From: Kordia sp965224175
GTDB lineage: Bacteria; Bacteroidota; Bacteroidia; Flavobacteriales; Flavobacteriaceae
Length of the DNA stretch: 64,000 nucleotides
Assembly: GCF_965224175.1 (NCBI RefSeq)
Contig: NZ_OZ245041.1
Coordinates: 1,240,001 to 1,304,000, forward strand
Direction: 5' to 3'
Shown: positions 1 to 7,613 of the stretch, piece by piece
Layout of the letters: the number at the start of each line of letters is the position of its first letter
Position numbering within the stretch: the stretch's first letter is position 1
Made by a program: the position numbers and the translations under genes
Notes under the pieces: generated by a model
What the model was told of the DNA's origin: nothing
The model's database searches: none
Seen by the model: the letters and a program-made list of their open reading frames with translations, nothing else

Positions 1-2
1 AC

Positions 3-971
3 GAAACTATGAAAGAAGATACACTTTCCGCATTTGATAAATCGTTTATGAAAGGTTTTCTATCAAAATTTAAAATATTTCCAGAGAATATCAATAAAAG
101 TATTCAAAATGGTACGATGTATAATATTGTCAATTACTATTATCACTTAGACGAAAAAAAATATCATTTACTTTTTAGAATGTATTCTGATGAAGAAGGT
201 CTTAATTATCACGATTACCAACTAAACTACATTGATGGAGATTTTAAACTTCAAGACATGTATGTATACACAACAGGCGAATATTTTAGTGATACGCTAG
301 GAAATATATACCGATTGAGTATTCCGCCTGAAGATAGCACAGACACAGAAGCAAACAGAGCTCAATTGAAGAGTTTGTTTTTTATGACACGTTATCAATC
401 ATTAATCAATAATGAGCAATTTGAAAAAGCATTCAAATTGATTAATAATCTTGAAGGATCTTTTAGAGAGAAAAAAATATATTACATCATGAAAATTCAG
501 GTAGCTTCTCAAATTAATGAAGTATATCATATGGAAGCCATTGATGAATTATTGAAAAAATTTCCCGATGATCCGACGACAAAACTTATGGGAATCGATT
601 ATTTTGTTATGCTTAAAGATTATAATGCTACCATGCAAATACTTGACGATTTGCGCGCGGCGACAGAAGATGATTTTGTAGAATACATTCGCGGAAATAC
701 AGCTTGGGAATTTAAAGATTATGAAGGTGCTGAAAAAGCGTATTCGTACATTGCTAAAGAATATCCAGAGTTTGAAGGTGCAAAACTTAACTTATTGTAT
801 TTATATGACACTTTAGAAAGACATGAAGATAATATTGTATTGTTAAATATGATGATTGATAGTGAAATGTATGCCAAGAAAGATTTAATCGATTTTATTG
901 ATAATAAAGAAAACGAATTTATACATCTACCAAACGCTGAAATTTACAACAGATGGAAAGAAAAAAAATAG
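3..971 (+). CDS. TPR-repeat protein, probably 5'-truncated by the window edge
   Basis: The reading frame is open to the first bases of the window. The first ATG is at 9, but the protein there begins without a signal peptide, in what reads like mid-domain sequence, so the true start probably lies upstream. Residues from about 120 to 295 form helical pairs with TPR-like spacing (for example FEKAFKLINNLEGSF and YEGAEKAYSYIAKEYPEFEGA). The N-terminal 100 residues are rich in Tyr and Asp and unrecognised. The stop overlaps the start of the sirtuin gene by 19 bp, so the two are probably translated together. TPR proteins are scaffolds; no enzymatic motif is visible and the specific role is unknown. 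Confidence 0.75.
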   Translation, partial: ETMKEDTLSAFDKSFMKGFLSKFKIFPENINKSIQNGTMYNIVNYYYHLDEKKYHLLFRMYSDEEGLNYHDYQLNYIDGDFKLQDMYVYTTGEYFSDTLGNIYRLSIPPEDSTDTEANRAQLKSLFFMTRYQSLINNEQFEKAFKLINNLEGSFREKKIYYIMKIQVASQINEVYHMEAIDELLKKFPDDPTTKLMGIDYFVMLKDYNATMQILDDLRAATEDDFVEYIRGNTAWEFKDYEGAEKAYSYIAKEYPEFEGAKLNLLYLYDTLERHEDNIVLLNMMIDSEMYAKKDLIDFIDNKENEFIHLPNAEIYNRWKEKK

Positions 972-1642
972 TCGTACTTACAGGTGCAGGAATCAGCGCT
1001 GAAAGCGGAATTAAAACATTTCGAGACGCTGATGGATTATGGGAAGGTCATGATATCATGGAAGTAGCTTCTCCAACTGGTTTTGAAAGAAATCCGGCAT
1101 TGGTTTTAGACTTTTACAATCAGCGCAGGCGTCAATTAAAGGAAGTAGATCCAAATGCAGGTCACAAAGCGTTGGTCGATTTAGAAAAACAACATGATGT
1201 TACCATTATTACACAGAATGTAGACAACCTGCATGAACGCGCAGGAAGTTCAAAAATCATTCATTTACACGGAGAATTATCAAAAGTACGAAGTACCAAA
1301 ACTCCTTATAAAGTCTATGATTGTGAAGATGATATTATTTTGGGAGATTTGTGTAAAAATGGTGCGCAATTACGTCCGCATATTGTTTGGTTTGGAGAAG
1401 ATGTTCCTATGATTGAAACGGCTGTTGCCGAATGCACACAAGCTGATATTTTACTTATAATAGGAACTTCCATGCAAGTATATCCAGCAGCAAGTTTGAT
1501 TGATTTTGTACCACAAAACACTGCAATTTATTTTATTGATCCAAAACCAGCAGTTCCACAAAAATCATATAAGAACCTAACCGTTATCGCTGAAAATGGT
1601 TCTATTGGAGTACCAAAAGTTGTAACACAGTTGTTAGCCTAA
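953..1642 (+). CDS. cobB: NAD-dependent protein deacylase (sirtuin, CobB type)
   Basis: Removes acyl groups from lysine side chains using NAD, giving nicotinamide and O-acyl-ADP-ribose. The 229 residues carry the SIR2 signatures in order: GAGISAESGI (11-20) and FRD for NAD binding, TQNVDNLHERAG, then HLHGEL with the catalytic His at 106. The FYNQRRR segment contains Tyr55 and Arg58 in the YxxR arrangement which, in class III sirtuins, favours acidic acyl groups (succinyl, malonyl), so desuccinylase activity is likely. Only two cysteines occur in the small-domain segment where many sirtuins have four zinc ligands, so structural zinc is doubtful. The ATG at 953 overlaps the upstream TPR gene. 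Family assignment is firm; acyl preference is inferred. Confidence 0.95.
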   Translation: MERKKIVVLTGAGISAESGIKTFRDADGLWEGHDIMEVASPTGFERNPALVLDFYNQRRRQLKEVDPNAGHKALVDLEKQHDVTIITQNVDNLHERAGSSKIIHLHGELSKVRSTKTPYKVYDCEDDIILGDLCKNGAQLRPHIVWFGEDVPMIETAVAECTQADILLIIGTSMQVYPAASLIDFVPQNTAIYFIDPKPAVPQKSYKNLTVIAENGSIGVPKVVTQLLA

Positions 1643-1647
1643 AATTT

Positions 1648-2154
1648 ATGGAACAAAAAACGCACAAAAAAGTTGCTACATATAGTTTAAGTCTTTTCTT
1701 CTTATTTGTGTTTGTTGGTCTTTTTCTTCTATACAAAGGCGCATTTTCTACAGTAAAACTTAAAAAAATTGATGGAATTGTTTTAAGTTCTTCACACATG
1801 CAAACTTTTGGAAAATATACTGATGACAAGCGTTCGCACAATATATTGCTTATTGAAGTTCAAGGAATCAATAAAATATTGGGAATTTATGCTGGTACTG
1901 TTGAACAAGCAGAAAAATTATCAAAAGAATTGAGTTTAGTTGCTGGAACAGAATATTCGTTTTTAGTTGACACAACACTAGTGAGCCCTATAGACGTATA
2001 TCCTGGAGTTCGAACCATAAAACTTGGTAATGAAACTGTGTATCAAGATACAAATATAAACAGCCAAACTTTCTTTGGTTGGTTGACATTAAGCATAGCT
2101 ATTGTCATTGGATTATATTATTATTCGTTTCGAAAAAAGAAATTCGAATCATAA
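1648..2154 (+). CDS. Hypothetical two-TM membrane protein
   Basis: A 168-residue protein starting 5 bp after the sirtuin stop, so probably in the same transcript. Hydrophobic segments at about residues 11-31 and 143-161 flank a roughly 110-residue domain that should lie outside the cytoplasm; a basic FRKKKF tail follows the second segment. The middle domain (IDGIVLSS, NILLIEVQGINKILGIYAGTVEQAEKL) recalls DUF3592-like SH3/beta modules between two membrane helices, but the match is by shape only. No catalytic motif. Function unknown. Confidence 0.7.
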   Translation: MEQKTHKKVATYSLSLFFLFVFVGLFLLYKGAFSTVKLKKIDGIVLSSSHMQTFGKYTDDKRSHNILLIEVQGINKILGIYAGTVEQAEKLSKELSLVAGTEYSFLVDTTLVSPIDVYPGVRTIKLGNETVYQDTNINSQTFFGWLTLSIAIVIGLYYYSFRKKKFES

Positions 2155-2191
2155 AATAATCACACCATTAAATTTATGTGTAAATAAAAAT

Positions 2192-2668
2192 CTATTGAGG
2201 TTTTTCCTGGCCTACAGCTAACATAGCTCTTGCATCCTTTACCCAATCAGCAATCTCTTTTATTTGCGTTTCGGTTAGTTTAGCATCACCATGTGTCCAA
2301 GTATAGGATGAAATTGGCATATGACCTTCTTCAATCTCTTCAATAACTTCTTCTAGCTTATGATCTTTTCGTTTTACAGAATATGTACTCCACTCTGAAA
2401 AGTTTAATTCTTCTTTTCCGTGTTTTACATGTCCTGCCATCCAATAAGAAATAGGTTCAATATTGCTATACCAAGGATAACGAGTATTACTTGAATGACA
2501 GTCATAACAAGCCGCTTTTAAAGAAGCTTGTACTGAAGCTGGCGGATTTGTTTCTGTTAAAAAAGCTTGTAAATCAGCTACATCACCTTCATTCTTTTCA
2601 GGTCCAAAAAATTGTAAAATTATCAATACAATTAATGCTAAAACTGCTATTTTTTTAAGTATCTTCAT
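2192..2668 (-). CDS. Haem-binding domain protein (single CxxCH)
   Basis: A 158-residue exported protein. An N-terminal hydrophobic stretch (residues 5-21) acts as signal or anchor. It is followed by one c-type haem motif CYDCH at about residues 54-58, then NTRYPWYSNIEPISYWMAGH, the hallmark of the Bacteroidota haem-binding domain family. Distal Met and His residues (MPISSYTWTHGDAKL) could supply the second axial ligand. It is convergent with the preceding gene and divergent from the next. Such proteins are periplasmic electron carriers or haem sensors; the redox partner cannot be told from context. Confidence 0.85.
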   Translation of the reverse strand: MKILKKIAVLALIVLIILQFFGPEKNEGDVADLQAFLTETNPPASVQASLKAACYDCHSSNTRYPWYSNIEPISYWMAGHVKHGKEELNFSEWSTYSVKRKDHKLEEVIEEIEEGHMPISSYTWTHGDAKLTETQIKEIADWVKDARAMLAVGQEKPQ

Positions 2669-2702
2669 GTCGTTTTCTTAAGTAGCCTAAATTATAAAAA
2701 CA

Positions 2703-3275
2703 ATGACGTTTGACCAACTTTATTCGGAATTAAATTATGTAAATCATTCTCGAGAGAAGCGAAATTACTATGCCAATATTGTTTTAAACAATCCAAAACT
2801 ATTACCAACTTTATTAGACGTAGTATTTACGGTTGATGATAAAATTTCAGCAAGAGCCGCTTGGTTGTTTGAGTTTGTTGCCAGAGAAAATTTAGATGCA
2901 ATTCTACCACATTTAGACACCTACACAGAAAAAATGCAAACCGTACATTTAGATCCCGCTGTACGTCCTATGGCAAAAGTAGCTGAATATTTAATTGAAG
3001 CATACTACCATAAAAATCCAAATCAGACAAAAGAGAAGCTTACTGCAAAACATCGTGAGAAAATCACAGAAGTTTGTTTTGACTGGATGATCAGTGATCA
3101 AAAAGTTGCTGTTAAAGCATATTCCATGCGTTCATTATTTCTTTTAGGAAAAGAATTTGATTGGATTCATGAAGAATTAATTAGTATTCTTGAACGTGAT
3201 TACGCATCTCAAAGTGCCGCTTTTAAAGCAAGAGCAAGAGAACTCATAAAACGTATTAAAAAAATGAAGTCTTAG
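2703..3275 (+). CDS. Hypothetical HEAT-like helical protein next to purB
   Basis: A soluble 190-residue protein with no signal peptide or membrane segment, composed of amphipathic helices with HEAT/armadillo-like character (for example LLPTLLDVVFTVDDKISARAAWLFEFVAREN). It lies 83 bp upstream of purB, but purB has its own promoter, so co-transcription is only partial at most. Such neighbours of purB are sometimes mislabelled adenylosuccinate lyase; it has none of the fumarate-lyase motifs. Role unknown. Confidence 0.75.
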   Translation: MTFDQLYSELNYVNHSREKRNYYANIVLNNPKLLPTLLDVVFTVDDKISARAAWLFEFVARENLDAILPHLDTYTEKMQTVHLDPAVRPMAKVAEYLIEAYYHKNPNQTKEKLTAKHREKITEVCFDWMISDQKVAVKAYSMRSLFLLGKEFDWIHEELISILERDYASQSAAFKARARELIKRIKKMKS

Positions 3276-3323
3276 GTAACTAAAATGTAACACAATAAAT
3301 TTTAATTCATACCACGGAAAAAG

Positions 3324-3331
3324 TATATTTG
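3324..3331 (+). promoter_or_regulatory. -7 promoter element of purB
   Basis: TATATTTG is an exact match to the Bacteroidota vegetative -7 consensus TAnnTTTG. It sits 27 bp upstream of the purB ATG, giving a leader of roughly 20 nt. The -33 region is only T-rich. Confidence 0.6.
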
Positions 3332-3358
3332 TCAGCTTAAAACAACAACACAACTACA

Positions 3359-4702
3359 ATGACGCTTACAACACTTAACGCCATTTCTCCTATTGACGGA
3401 AGATACCGTAATAAAACAATCGCTTTAGCCAATTATTTTAGCGAAGAATCTCTGATAAAATATCGTGTTTTAGTCGAAATCGAATATTTTATTGCTTTGT
3501 GCAACATCCCATTACCACAATTAGCTGATTTTGATGCTTCTCTGTATGACGATTTACGCAGTATTTACGAAGAGTTTTCTGCTGAAGATGCACAAGCAAT
3601 TAAGGAGATTGAAAAAGTAACTAACCATGATGTGAAAGCCGTTGAATATTTCATCAAAGAAAAGTTTGACCAACTTAATATTTCACAATATAAAGAGTTT
3701 ATTCACTTCGGATTGACTTCACAAGATATTAACAATACAGCTATTCCGCTTTCTATTAAAGAAGCAATTCAACATGTGTATTTACCTGAATTGGTACGTG
3801 TTTTAGAAAAATTAAAAGAATTAGCAACTGAATGGGCTGATATTTCCATGTTGGCAAGAACACACGGACAGCCAGCTTCTCCAACACGTTTAGGAAAAGA
3901 AATTGAAGTATTCATTACTCGTATTGAAGCACAAGTAGCTTCTATTTCTGGAATTCCGCACGCAGCCAAGTTTGGTGGTGCTACCGGAAACTTCAATGCG
4001 CACAAAGTAGCATATCCTGCAATTGACTGGAAAGCGTTTGGAAATGATTTTGTTGAGCGAATTTTAGGTTTACATCACTCCTTCCCTACGACACAAATTG
4101 AACATTATGATCATGTAGCTGGAATTTTTGATGGATTGAAACGTATCAATACCATTTTAATTGATTTAGATAGAGATTTTTGGACGTATATTTCCATGGA
4201 TTATTTTAAGCAAAAAATTAAAGCTGGTGAAGTAGGATCATCTGCTATGCCGCATAAAGTAAATCCTATCGATTTTGAAAACAGTGAAGGAAATTTAGGT
4301 ATTGCAAATGCTATTTTTACACACTTAGCAGCAAAACTTCCAATTTCAAGATTACAACGTGATTTGACTGATTCAACAGTATTGAGAAATGTAGGAGTTC
4401 CTTTTGGACATACAGTGATAGGATTTCAATCAACTTTAAAAGGTTTAAACAAACTATTATTGAACAAAGAGAAGTTTGAGGAAGACTTAGAAAATAATTG
4501 GGCAGTAGTAGCAGAAGCTATTCAAACAATTTTAAGAAGAGAAAACTATCCAAATCCGTATGAAGCTTTAAAAGGACTTACGAGAACTAATGAAAAGATC
4601 ACTGAAGCGTCAATCGCCGATTTTATTGACACTTTGGCGGTTTCAGAAGCTATAAAATCTGAATTAAAAACAATAAATCCTAATAATTATACAGGAATCT
4701 AG
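3359..4702 (+). CDS. purB: Adenylosuccinate lyase
   Basis: Catalyses two fumarate-releasing eliminations in purine synthesis: SAICAR to AICAR, and adenylosuccinate to AMP. At 447 residues it is the long, E. coli-like PurB form. It opens with LNAISPIDGRYRNKT, contains the HFGLTSQDINNTA and ARTHGQPASPTRLGKE blocks, and has the fumarate-lyase signature GSSAMPHKVNPIDFEN at about residue 293 with the mobile catalytic Ser loop. ATG start 27 bp after a good -7 box. No fusion, truncation or missing residue was noticed. Confidence 0.98.
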   Translation: MTLTTLNAISPIDGRYRNKTIALANYFSEESLIKYRVLVEIEYFIALCNIPLPQLADFDASLYDDLRSIYEEFSAEDAQAIKEIEKVTNHDVKAVEYFIKEKFDQLNISQYKEFIHFGLTSQDINNTAIPLSIKEAIQHVYLPELVRVLEKLKELATEWADISMLARTHGQPASPTRLGKEIEVFITRIEAQVASISGIPHAAKFGGATGNFNAHKVAYPAIDWKAFGNDFVERILGLHHSFPTTQIEHYDHVAGIFDGLKRINTILIDLDRDFWTYISMDYFKQKIKAGEVGSSAMPHKVNPIDFENSEGNLGIANAIFTHLAAKLPISRLQRDLTDSTVLRNVGVPFGHTVIGFQSTLKGLNKLLLNKEKFEEDLENNWAVVAEAIQTILRRENYPNPYEALKGLTRTNEKITEASIADFIDTLAVSEAIKSELKTINPNNYTGI

Positions 4703-4733
4703 CAATTCATAGTCATTAACATTTTTTTTTTGC

Positions 4734-4741
4734 TAATTTTG
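4734..4741 (+). promoter_or_regulatory. -7 promoter element
   Basis: TAATTTTG matches TAnnTTTG exactly and follows a run of ten T. It lies 31 bp upstream of the GTG at 4772. This matters for the start choice of the next gene: the TTG at 4730 overlaps this promoter and cannot be the start of a leadered message. Confidence 0.55.
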
Positions 4742-4771
4742 CAAAGCCAAGAATTAACAAAAATAAATCCT

Positions 4772-5305
4772 GTGAATATTAAACTCACAAAATCCAAAAC
4801 AGATAAGAGTTTGGATGCTTTAAATAAATCTGGAAGATTACAAATAAAAAAGGTGATCTATAACAAAGCATTCAAATCTTATATTAAAGATAATTATGGT
4901 TCTGGAATTCATTTCGGTAGCATGAATAATAACCTAAAAGAAATCCTTACCAAATTATCCTTAAACGAAATCATAGAAGGTACTGTAAAATTACCCATGA
5001 TAGATGTGAATACACTATCAATTGTAAATGAACAGATCAACGAATTTTCTGATTTTGATTTATACGATAGTTTTACCTGTACTTTTTTCGCAAAAGGAAA
5101 CATAAGCTCCGAAGAGTTTATGGAAGGTATTGCTAAACTAAAAGCTGAGTTTTTAGATACGTATAATAAAAAAGTTCATGAAGAAATTCTAGAGAAAGAA
5201 TATCAAGATAGAGTTTCAACAAAGAAAAGAGAAATTAAAGAAATAGCTTTCTTTATTGTAATAGCTATTGTTGCTTTATTACTGATTTACTTTTTTATAA
5301 AATAA
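4772..5305 (+). CDS. Hypothetical tail-anchored protein
   Basis: No ATG occurs in the first third of this frame. An upstream TTG at 4730 falls inside a promoter element, so the GTG at 4772 (giving MNIKLTKSKTDKSLD) is preferred, yielding 177 residues. The body is soluble and Lys/Asp-rich with GSGIHFGSMNNNLKEIL. A charged helix (about 130-155) precedes one C-terminal transmembrane helix (AFFIVIAIVALLLIYFFIK) at the very end, a tail-anchor arrangement. No family recognised. The start is uncertain; the coding frame is well supported by codon use and length. Confidence 0.65.
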   Translation: MNIKLTKSKTDKSLDALNKSGRLQIKKVIYNKAFKSYIKDNYGSGIHFGSMNNNLKEILTKLSLNEIIEGTVKLPMIDVNTLSIVNEQINEFSDFDLYDSFTCTFFAKGNISSEEFMEGIAKLKAEFLDTYNKKVHEEILEKEYQDRVSTKKREIKEIAFFIVIAIVALLLIYFFIK

Positions 5306-5332
5306 GTAATCTTCAAAGCTGAAGAAAAAAAT

Positions 5333-5374
5333 AAAAAAAGGATAGATGCGCTTTTACATCTATCCTTTTTTTTA
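5333..5374. terminator. Bidirectional terminator hairpin
   Basis: AAAAAAAGGATAGATG pairs with CATCTATCCTTTTTTT around an 8-nt loop. A and T runs on both sides allow it to serve the plus-strand gene ending at 5305 and the minus-strand gene ending at 5372. Confidence 0.85.
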
Positions 5375-5923
5375 TTTAGTTGATATAGGCGCTACTAAAT
5401 CTGTAAGTCCGCCGAGATTTAGTTTTACACCTGAAAAATTATCTTGTGAAGCCATTTGGTATAATTCCATGAACTTGTTCATTGTCATATCGTCTCCAAC
5501 AATTCTTGTGACTGCAAATCCCATCTCTTTGTTTGCTACAAAGATGACAATTTCATCGATAGCTTCTTCTTCTCCTACAAACTTGATAAGACCTTTGCTT
5601 CCCAAATTTACAAGTTCTTCATATTTTGATTGCTTTAAAATACTTTTGATTTTAGCTTTTTCCGCAGTGAATTCTTCTTTCTTTTCCTGATTTACTTGAT
5701 ATACAAGTACATTTACACGCTCAATAGCATTGAATGCTTCTTCTTGCTTCTCTGTAAGTTCAAGTCCTTGTCCTTTTATAGAACTAATAGGAATTGTACT
5801 TGAAGAAAAACCTATTTTCTCCGCATTATCTAAAATGTAATTGTGTAAGCTATTTTTATCAGAACAACTACTAATGCCAATTATGACTAGCATTAATACT
5901 AAAATTGATGGTACAGTTTTCAT
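5372..5923 (-). CDS. DUF4252-type lipoprotein
   Basis: A 183-residue exported lipoprotein with lipobox GISSC (Cys20). The rest resembles the DUF4252 family seen in Bacteroidota: a region ending in IVGDDMTMNKFMELYQMA with hydrophobic strand EIVIFVANKEMG before it. It is the downstream member of the cluster sigma factor, anti-sigma-like protein, DUF4252, DUF4252 on the minus strand, with a 93-bp gap to the previous gene. Proteins of this type are commonly found beside ECF sigma factors. Biochemical role unknown. Confidence 0.75.
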   Translation of the reverse strand: MKTVPSILVLMLVIIGISSCSDKNSLHNYILDNAEKIGFSSSTIPISSIKGQGLELTEKQEEAFNAIERVNVLVYQVNQEKKEEFTAEKAKIKSILKQSKYEELVNLGSKGLIKFVGEEEAIDEIVIFVANKEMGFAVTRIVGDDMTMNKFMELYQMASQDNFSGVKLNLGGLTDLVAPISTK

Positions 5924-6016
5924 ATTTTTTGATTGTTTTTTGATGTGATGAATATAAATAATAACGCGTCAATAGACAAAAGTATCCATTGACGCGTGTA
6001 AAAATTGTACTACAAA

Positions 6017-6565
6017 TTAGTTCTTTTTCTTCTTGTCAACATTCTTTAAGTGTTCTCCACCAGGAATGTCCATTTTGCTAGTAAGCTTTGAAACTTGTGT
6101 TAAATCGATATCTCCAGTTAAGGAAACTACTACTGTATTGATGCTTCTGTCTTTCATTTTCACTTTATCTTCAATACCAGTAATATACATTAACAACTCC
6201 TTTACATGTGTATCGTCTTTTCCTTCTTTTACATAGAATTTCATACGTGTATCTCCATCTTTCACTTCCATTAACTCTTCTAATTCAGAAGAACGTCCGC
6301 TTACCCATCTTTTTAAATCTGATGAGATTCTTGCATCGCTTGTCGCTAAAGTTTTTAAGCTTTTCATGCTATTTACCATTTCTAAAAACTCTTTAGCATC
6401 AGCATCATCTGCATCGATGCCCATAGAAGCGATCATCTTAAACATTTTAGGTTTAATAGATACATATGTTACTTCGTCGTTATCTGCATATTTTTCAAAA
6501 ATATTTTGTCCAAATGTAAGTACTGGCAAAGCCATTAACATTACTAATAATACTATCTTCTTCAT
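6017..6565 (-). CDS. DUF4252-type secreted protein
   Basis: 182 residues with a Sec signal peptide cleaved after LTFGQ (about residue 20), but no lipobox Cys, unlike its downstream neighbour. It shares the overall DUF4252 layout: SIKPKMFKMIASMG, then KMKFYVKEGKDDTHVKELLMYITG, then a strand INTVVVSLTGDIDL. The tail is very basic (KKKKN). It follows the anti-sigma-like gene by 3 bp, so it is part of the same operon. Probably a periplasmic protein controlled by the ECF sigma factor; function unknown. Confidence 0.75.
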   Translation of the reverse strand: MKKIVLLVMLMALPVLTFGQNIFEKYADNDEVTYVSIKPKMFKMIASMGIDADDADAKEFLEMVNSMKSLKTLATSDARISSDLKRWVSGRSSELEELMEVKDGDTRMKFYVKEGKDDTHVKELLMYITGIEDKVKMKDRSINTVVVSLTGDIDLTQVSKLTSKMDIPGGEHLKNVDKKKKN

Positions 6566-6568
6566 GTT

Positions 6569-6994
6569 TTAATTGTTTTTCGTTATAAAAATTTTGTTAG
6601 TTGTTTCTTCAAATTGTGCTAAATGATTGATGTGACTTGCTCCTGAATTGAAATTTTGTGATACAAGAGACATGGTCGTTTTAAATTCTGCGAAAGCTTT
6701 TTCGGCTTCATGCTGATTTCTCCATTCATTAAAGAATAGACTGGTCGTGAGAACAAATACGGCAGCAACAGAAATCCATTTTAAATAGTTTTTTCTTCTA
6801 GGTTCTAATGGAACGTTGCGAGTAAACTGCTCACCTTTTAAATTAGTGAAATGCTGAAACATTGGTTGGTATTCTTCTAAATGCGGCGCCACATTTGTTT
6901 GTGAAAAATACGCTTGTAACTCTTGTTCTTCTTGAACCGTTGTTGTTGCTTCAAAATACTTCTCTAATAAATTTTCTATGTTAGCTAACTCCAT
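6569..6994 (-). CDS. Anti-sigma-like single-TM protein
   Basis: 141 residues: a cytoplasmic N-terminal helical region (NIENLLEKYFEATTTVQEEQELQAYF) typical of Bacteroidota anti-sigma partners, one transmembrane helix at about 71-87 (WISVAAVFVLTTSLFF), and a short external tail. Its start overlaps the stop of the sigma factor gene by 14 bp, the translational coupling usual for sigma/anti-sigma pairs. It has no zinc-binding HxxxCxxC motif. Binding and inhibition of the adjacent sigma factor is inferred from architecture and position. Confidence 0.75.
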   Translation of the reverse strand: MELANIENLLEKYFEATTTVQEEQELQAYFSQTNVAPHLEEYQPMFQHFTNLKGEQFTRNVPLEPRRKNYLKWISVAAVFVLTTSLFFNEWRNQHEAEKAFAEFKTTMSLVSQNFNSGASHINHLAQFEETTNKIFITKNN

Positions 6995-7490
6995 AGTTGT
7001 GTTTTTTTATAAGTTCTTGTCTTATGTATTTTCTTGCTCTTGATAGTGCTACTCTTATTGCCGTTGGATTCATGTTAACCACTTTAGCTATCTCTTCAAA
7101 ATCATACTGTTCTACATCTCTCAATTGTATGATAATTTTTTGTTGCTCTGGTAGTTCTTCCATAATCTCATGTACAAAACTGACACTATCCTTTAATTCT
7201 ACTTCTTTCTGTAATGATGTTTTTTCGTCTTTGTAATTGCTATGTACTAATTTTAAATTGCTGGCTTGTTTTGATTTCAGTTTATCCAAGCAATAATTTT
7301 TAGTCATCGTCATCGCAAAAGCTTCCACATTATTATAGGCTTCAATTTTCGATTTCTTAGACCATAGTTTCAATAATACTTCTTGGGTTGCGTCTTCAGC
7401 TTCTTCATTAGATACTAGCAAACGCTTTGCCATTCTGTACAACTTGTCTTTAAAAGGCATTATCATATGTAAAAAATCTGCCTGTTTCAT
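6981..7490 (-). CDS. ECF-type RNA polymerase sigma factor
   Basis: 169 residues with sigma region 2 (KLYRMAKRLLVSNEEAEDATQEVLLKLW) and region 4 (ELPEQQKIIIQLRDVEQYDFEEIAKVVN followed by NPTAIRVALSRARKYI, the recognition helix). There is no region 1 or 3, as in ECF sigma factors. First gene of a minus-strand operon with an anti-sigma-like protein and DUF4252 proteins, which are its probable targets or modulators. The trigger cannot be told from sequence. Confidence 0.95.
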   Translation of the reverse strand: MKQADFLHMIMPFKDKLYRMAKRLLVSNEEAEDATQEVLLKLWSKKSKIEAYNNVEAFAMTMTKNYCLDKLKSKQASNLKLVHSNYKDEKTSLQKEVELKDSVSFVHEIMEELPEQQKIIIQLRDVEQYDFEEIAKVVNMNPTAIRVALSRARKYIRQELIKKHNYGVS

Positions 7491-7613
7491 TTTTTAGGTC
7501 TATTAATTTCGGTTAGTTATAAGGAAGACGAACGAGTTACGAATTTGTTACAAATAATTTTTATTTTACAATATTGTCGCTATTTTTAGTGTTTATAAAA
7601 GTAAACACAAACT

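Noticed and set aside
4730..4771. TTG start at 4730 for the tail-anchored protein
   Set aside because: It overlaps a perfect -7 promoter element (4734-4741), so it would not be in the transcript; the GTG at 4772 is preferred.
7530..7560. A further LytTR-type site between the sigma factor and the S41 protease
   Set aside because: ACGAAC and ACGAAT occur there but only 12 bp apart, without the CTA extension and not at the distance to a -7 box seen at the three accepted sites.
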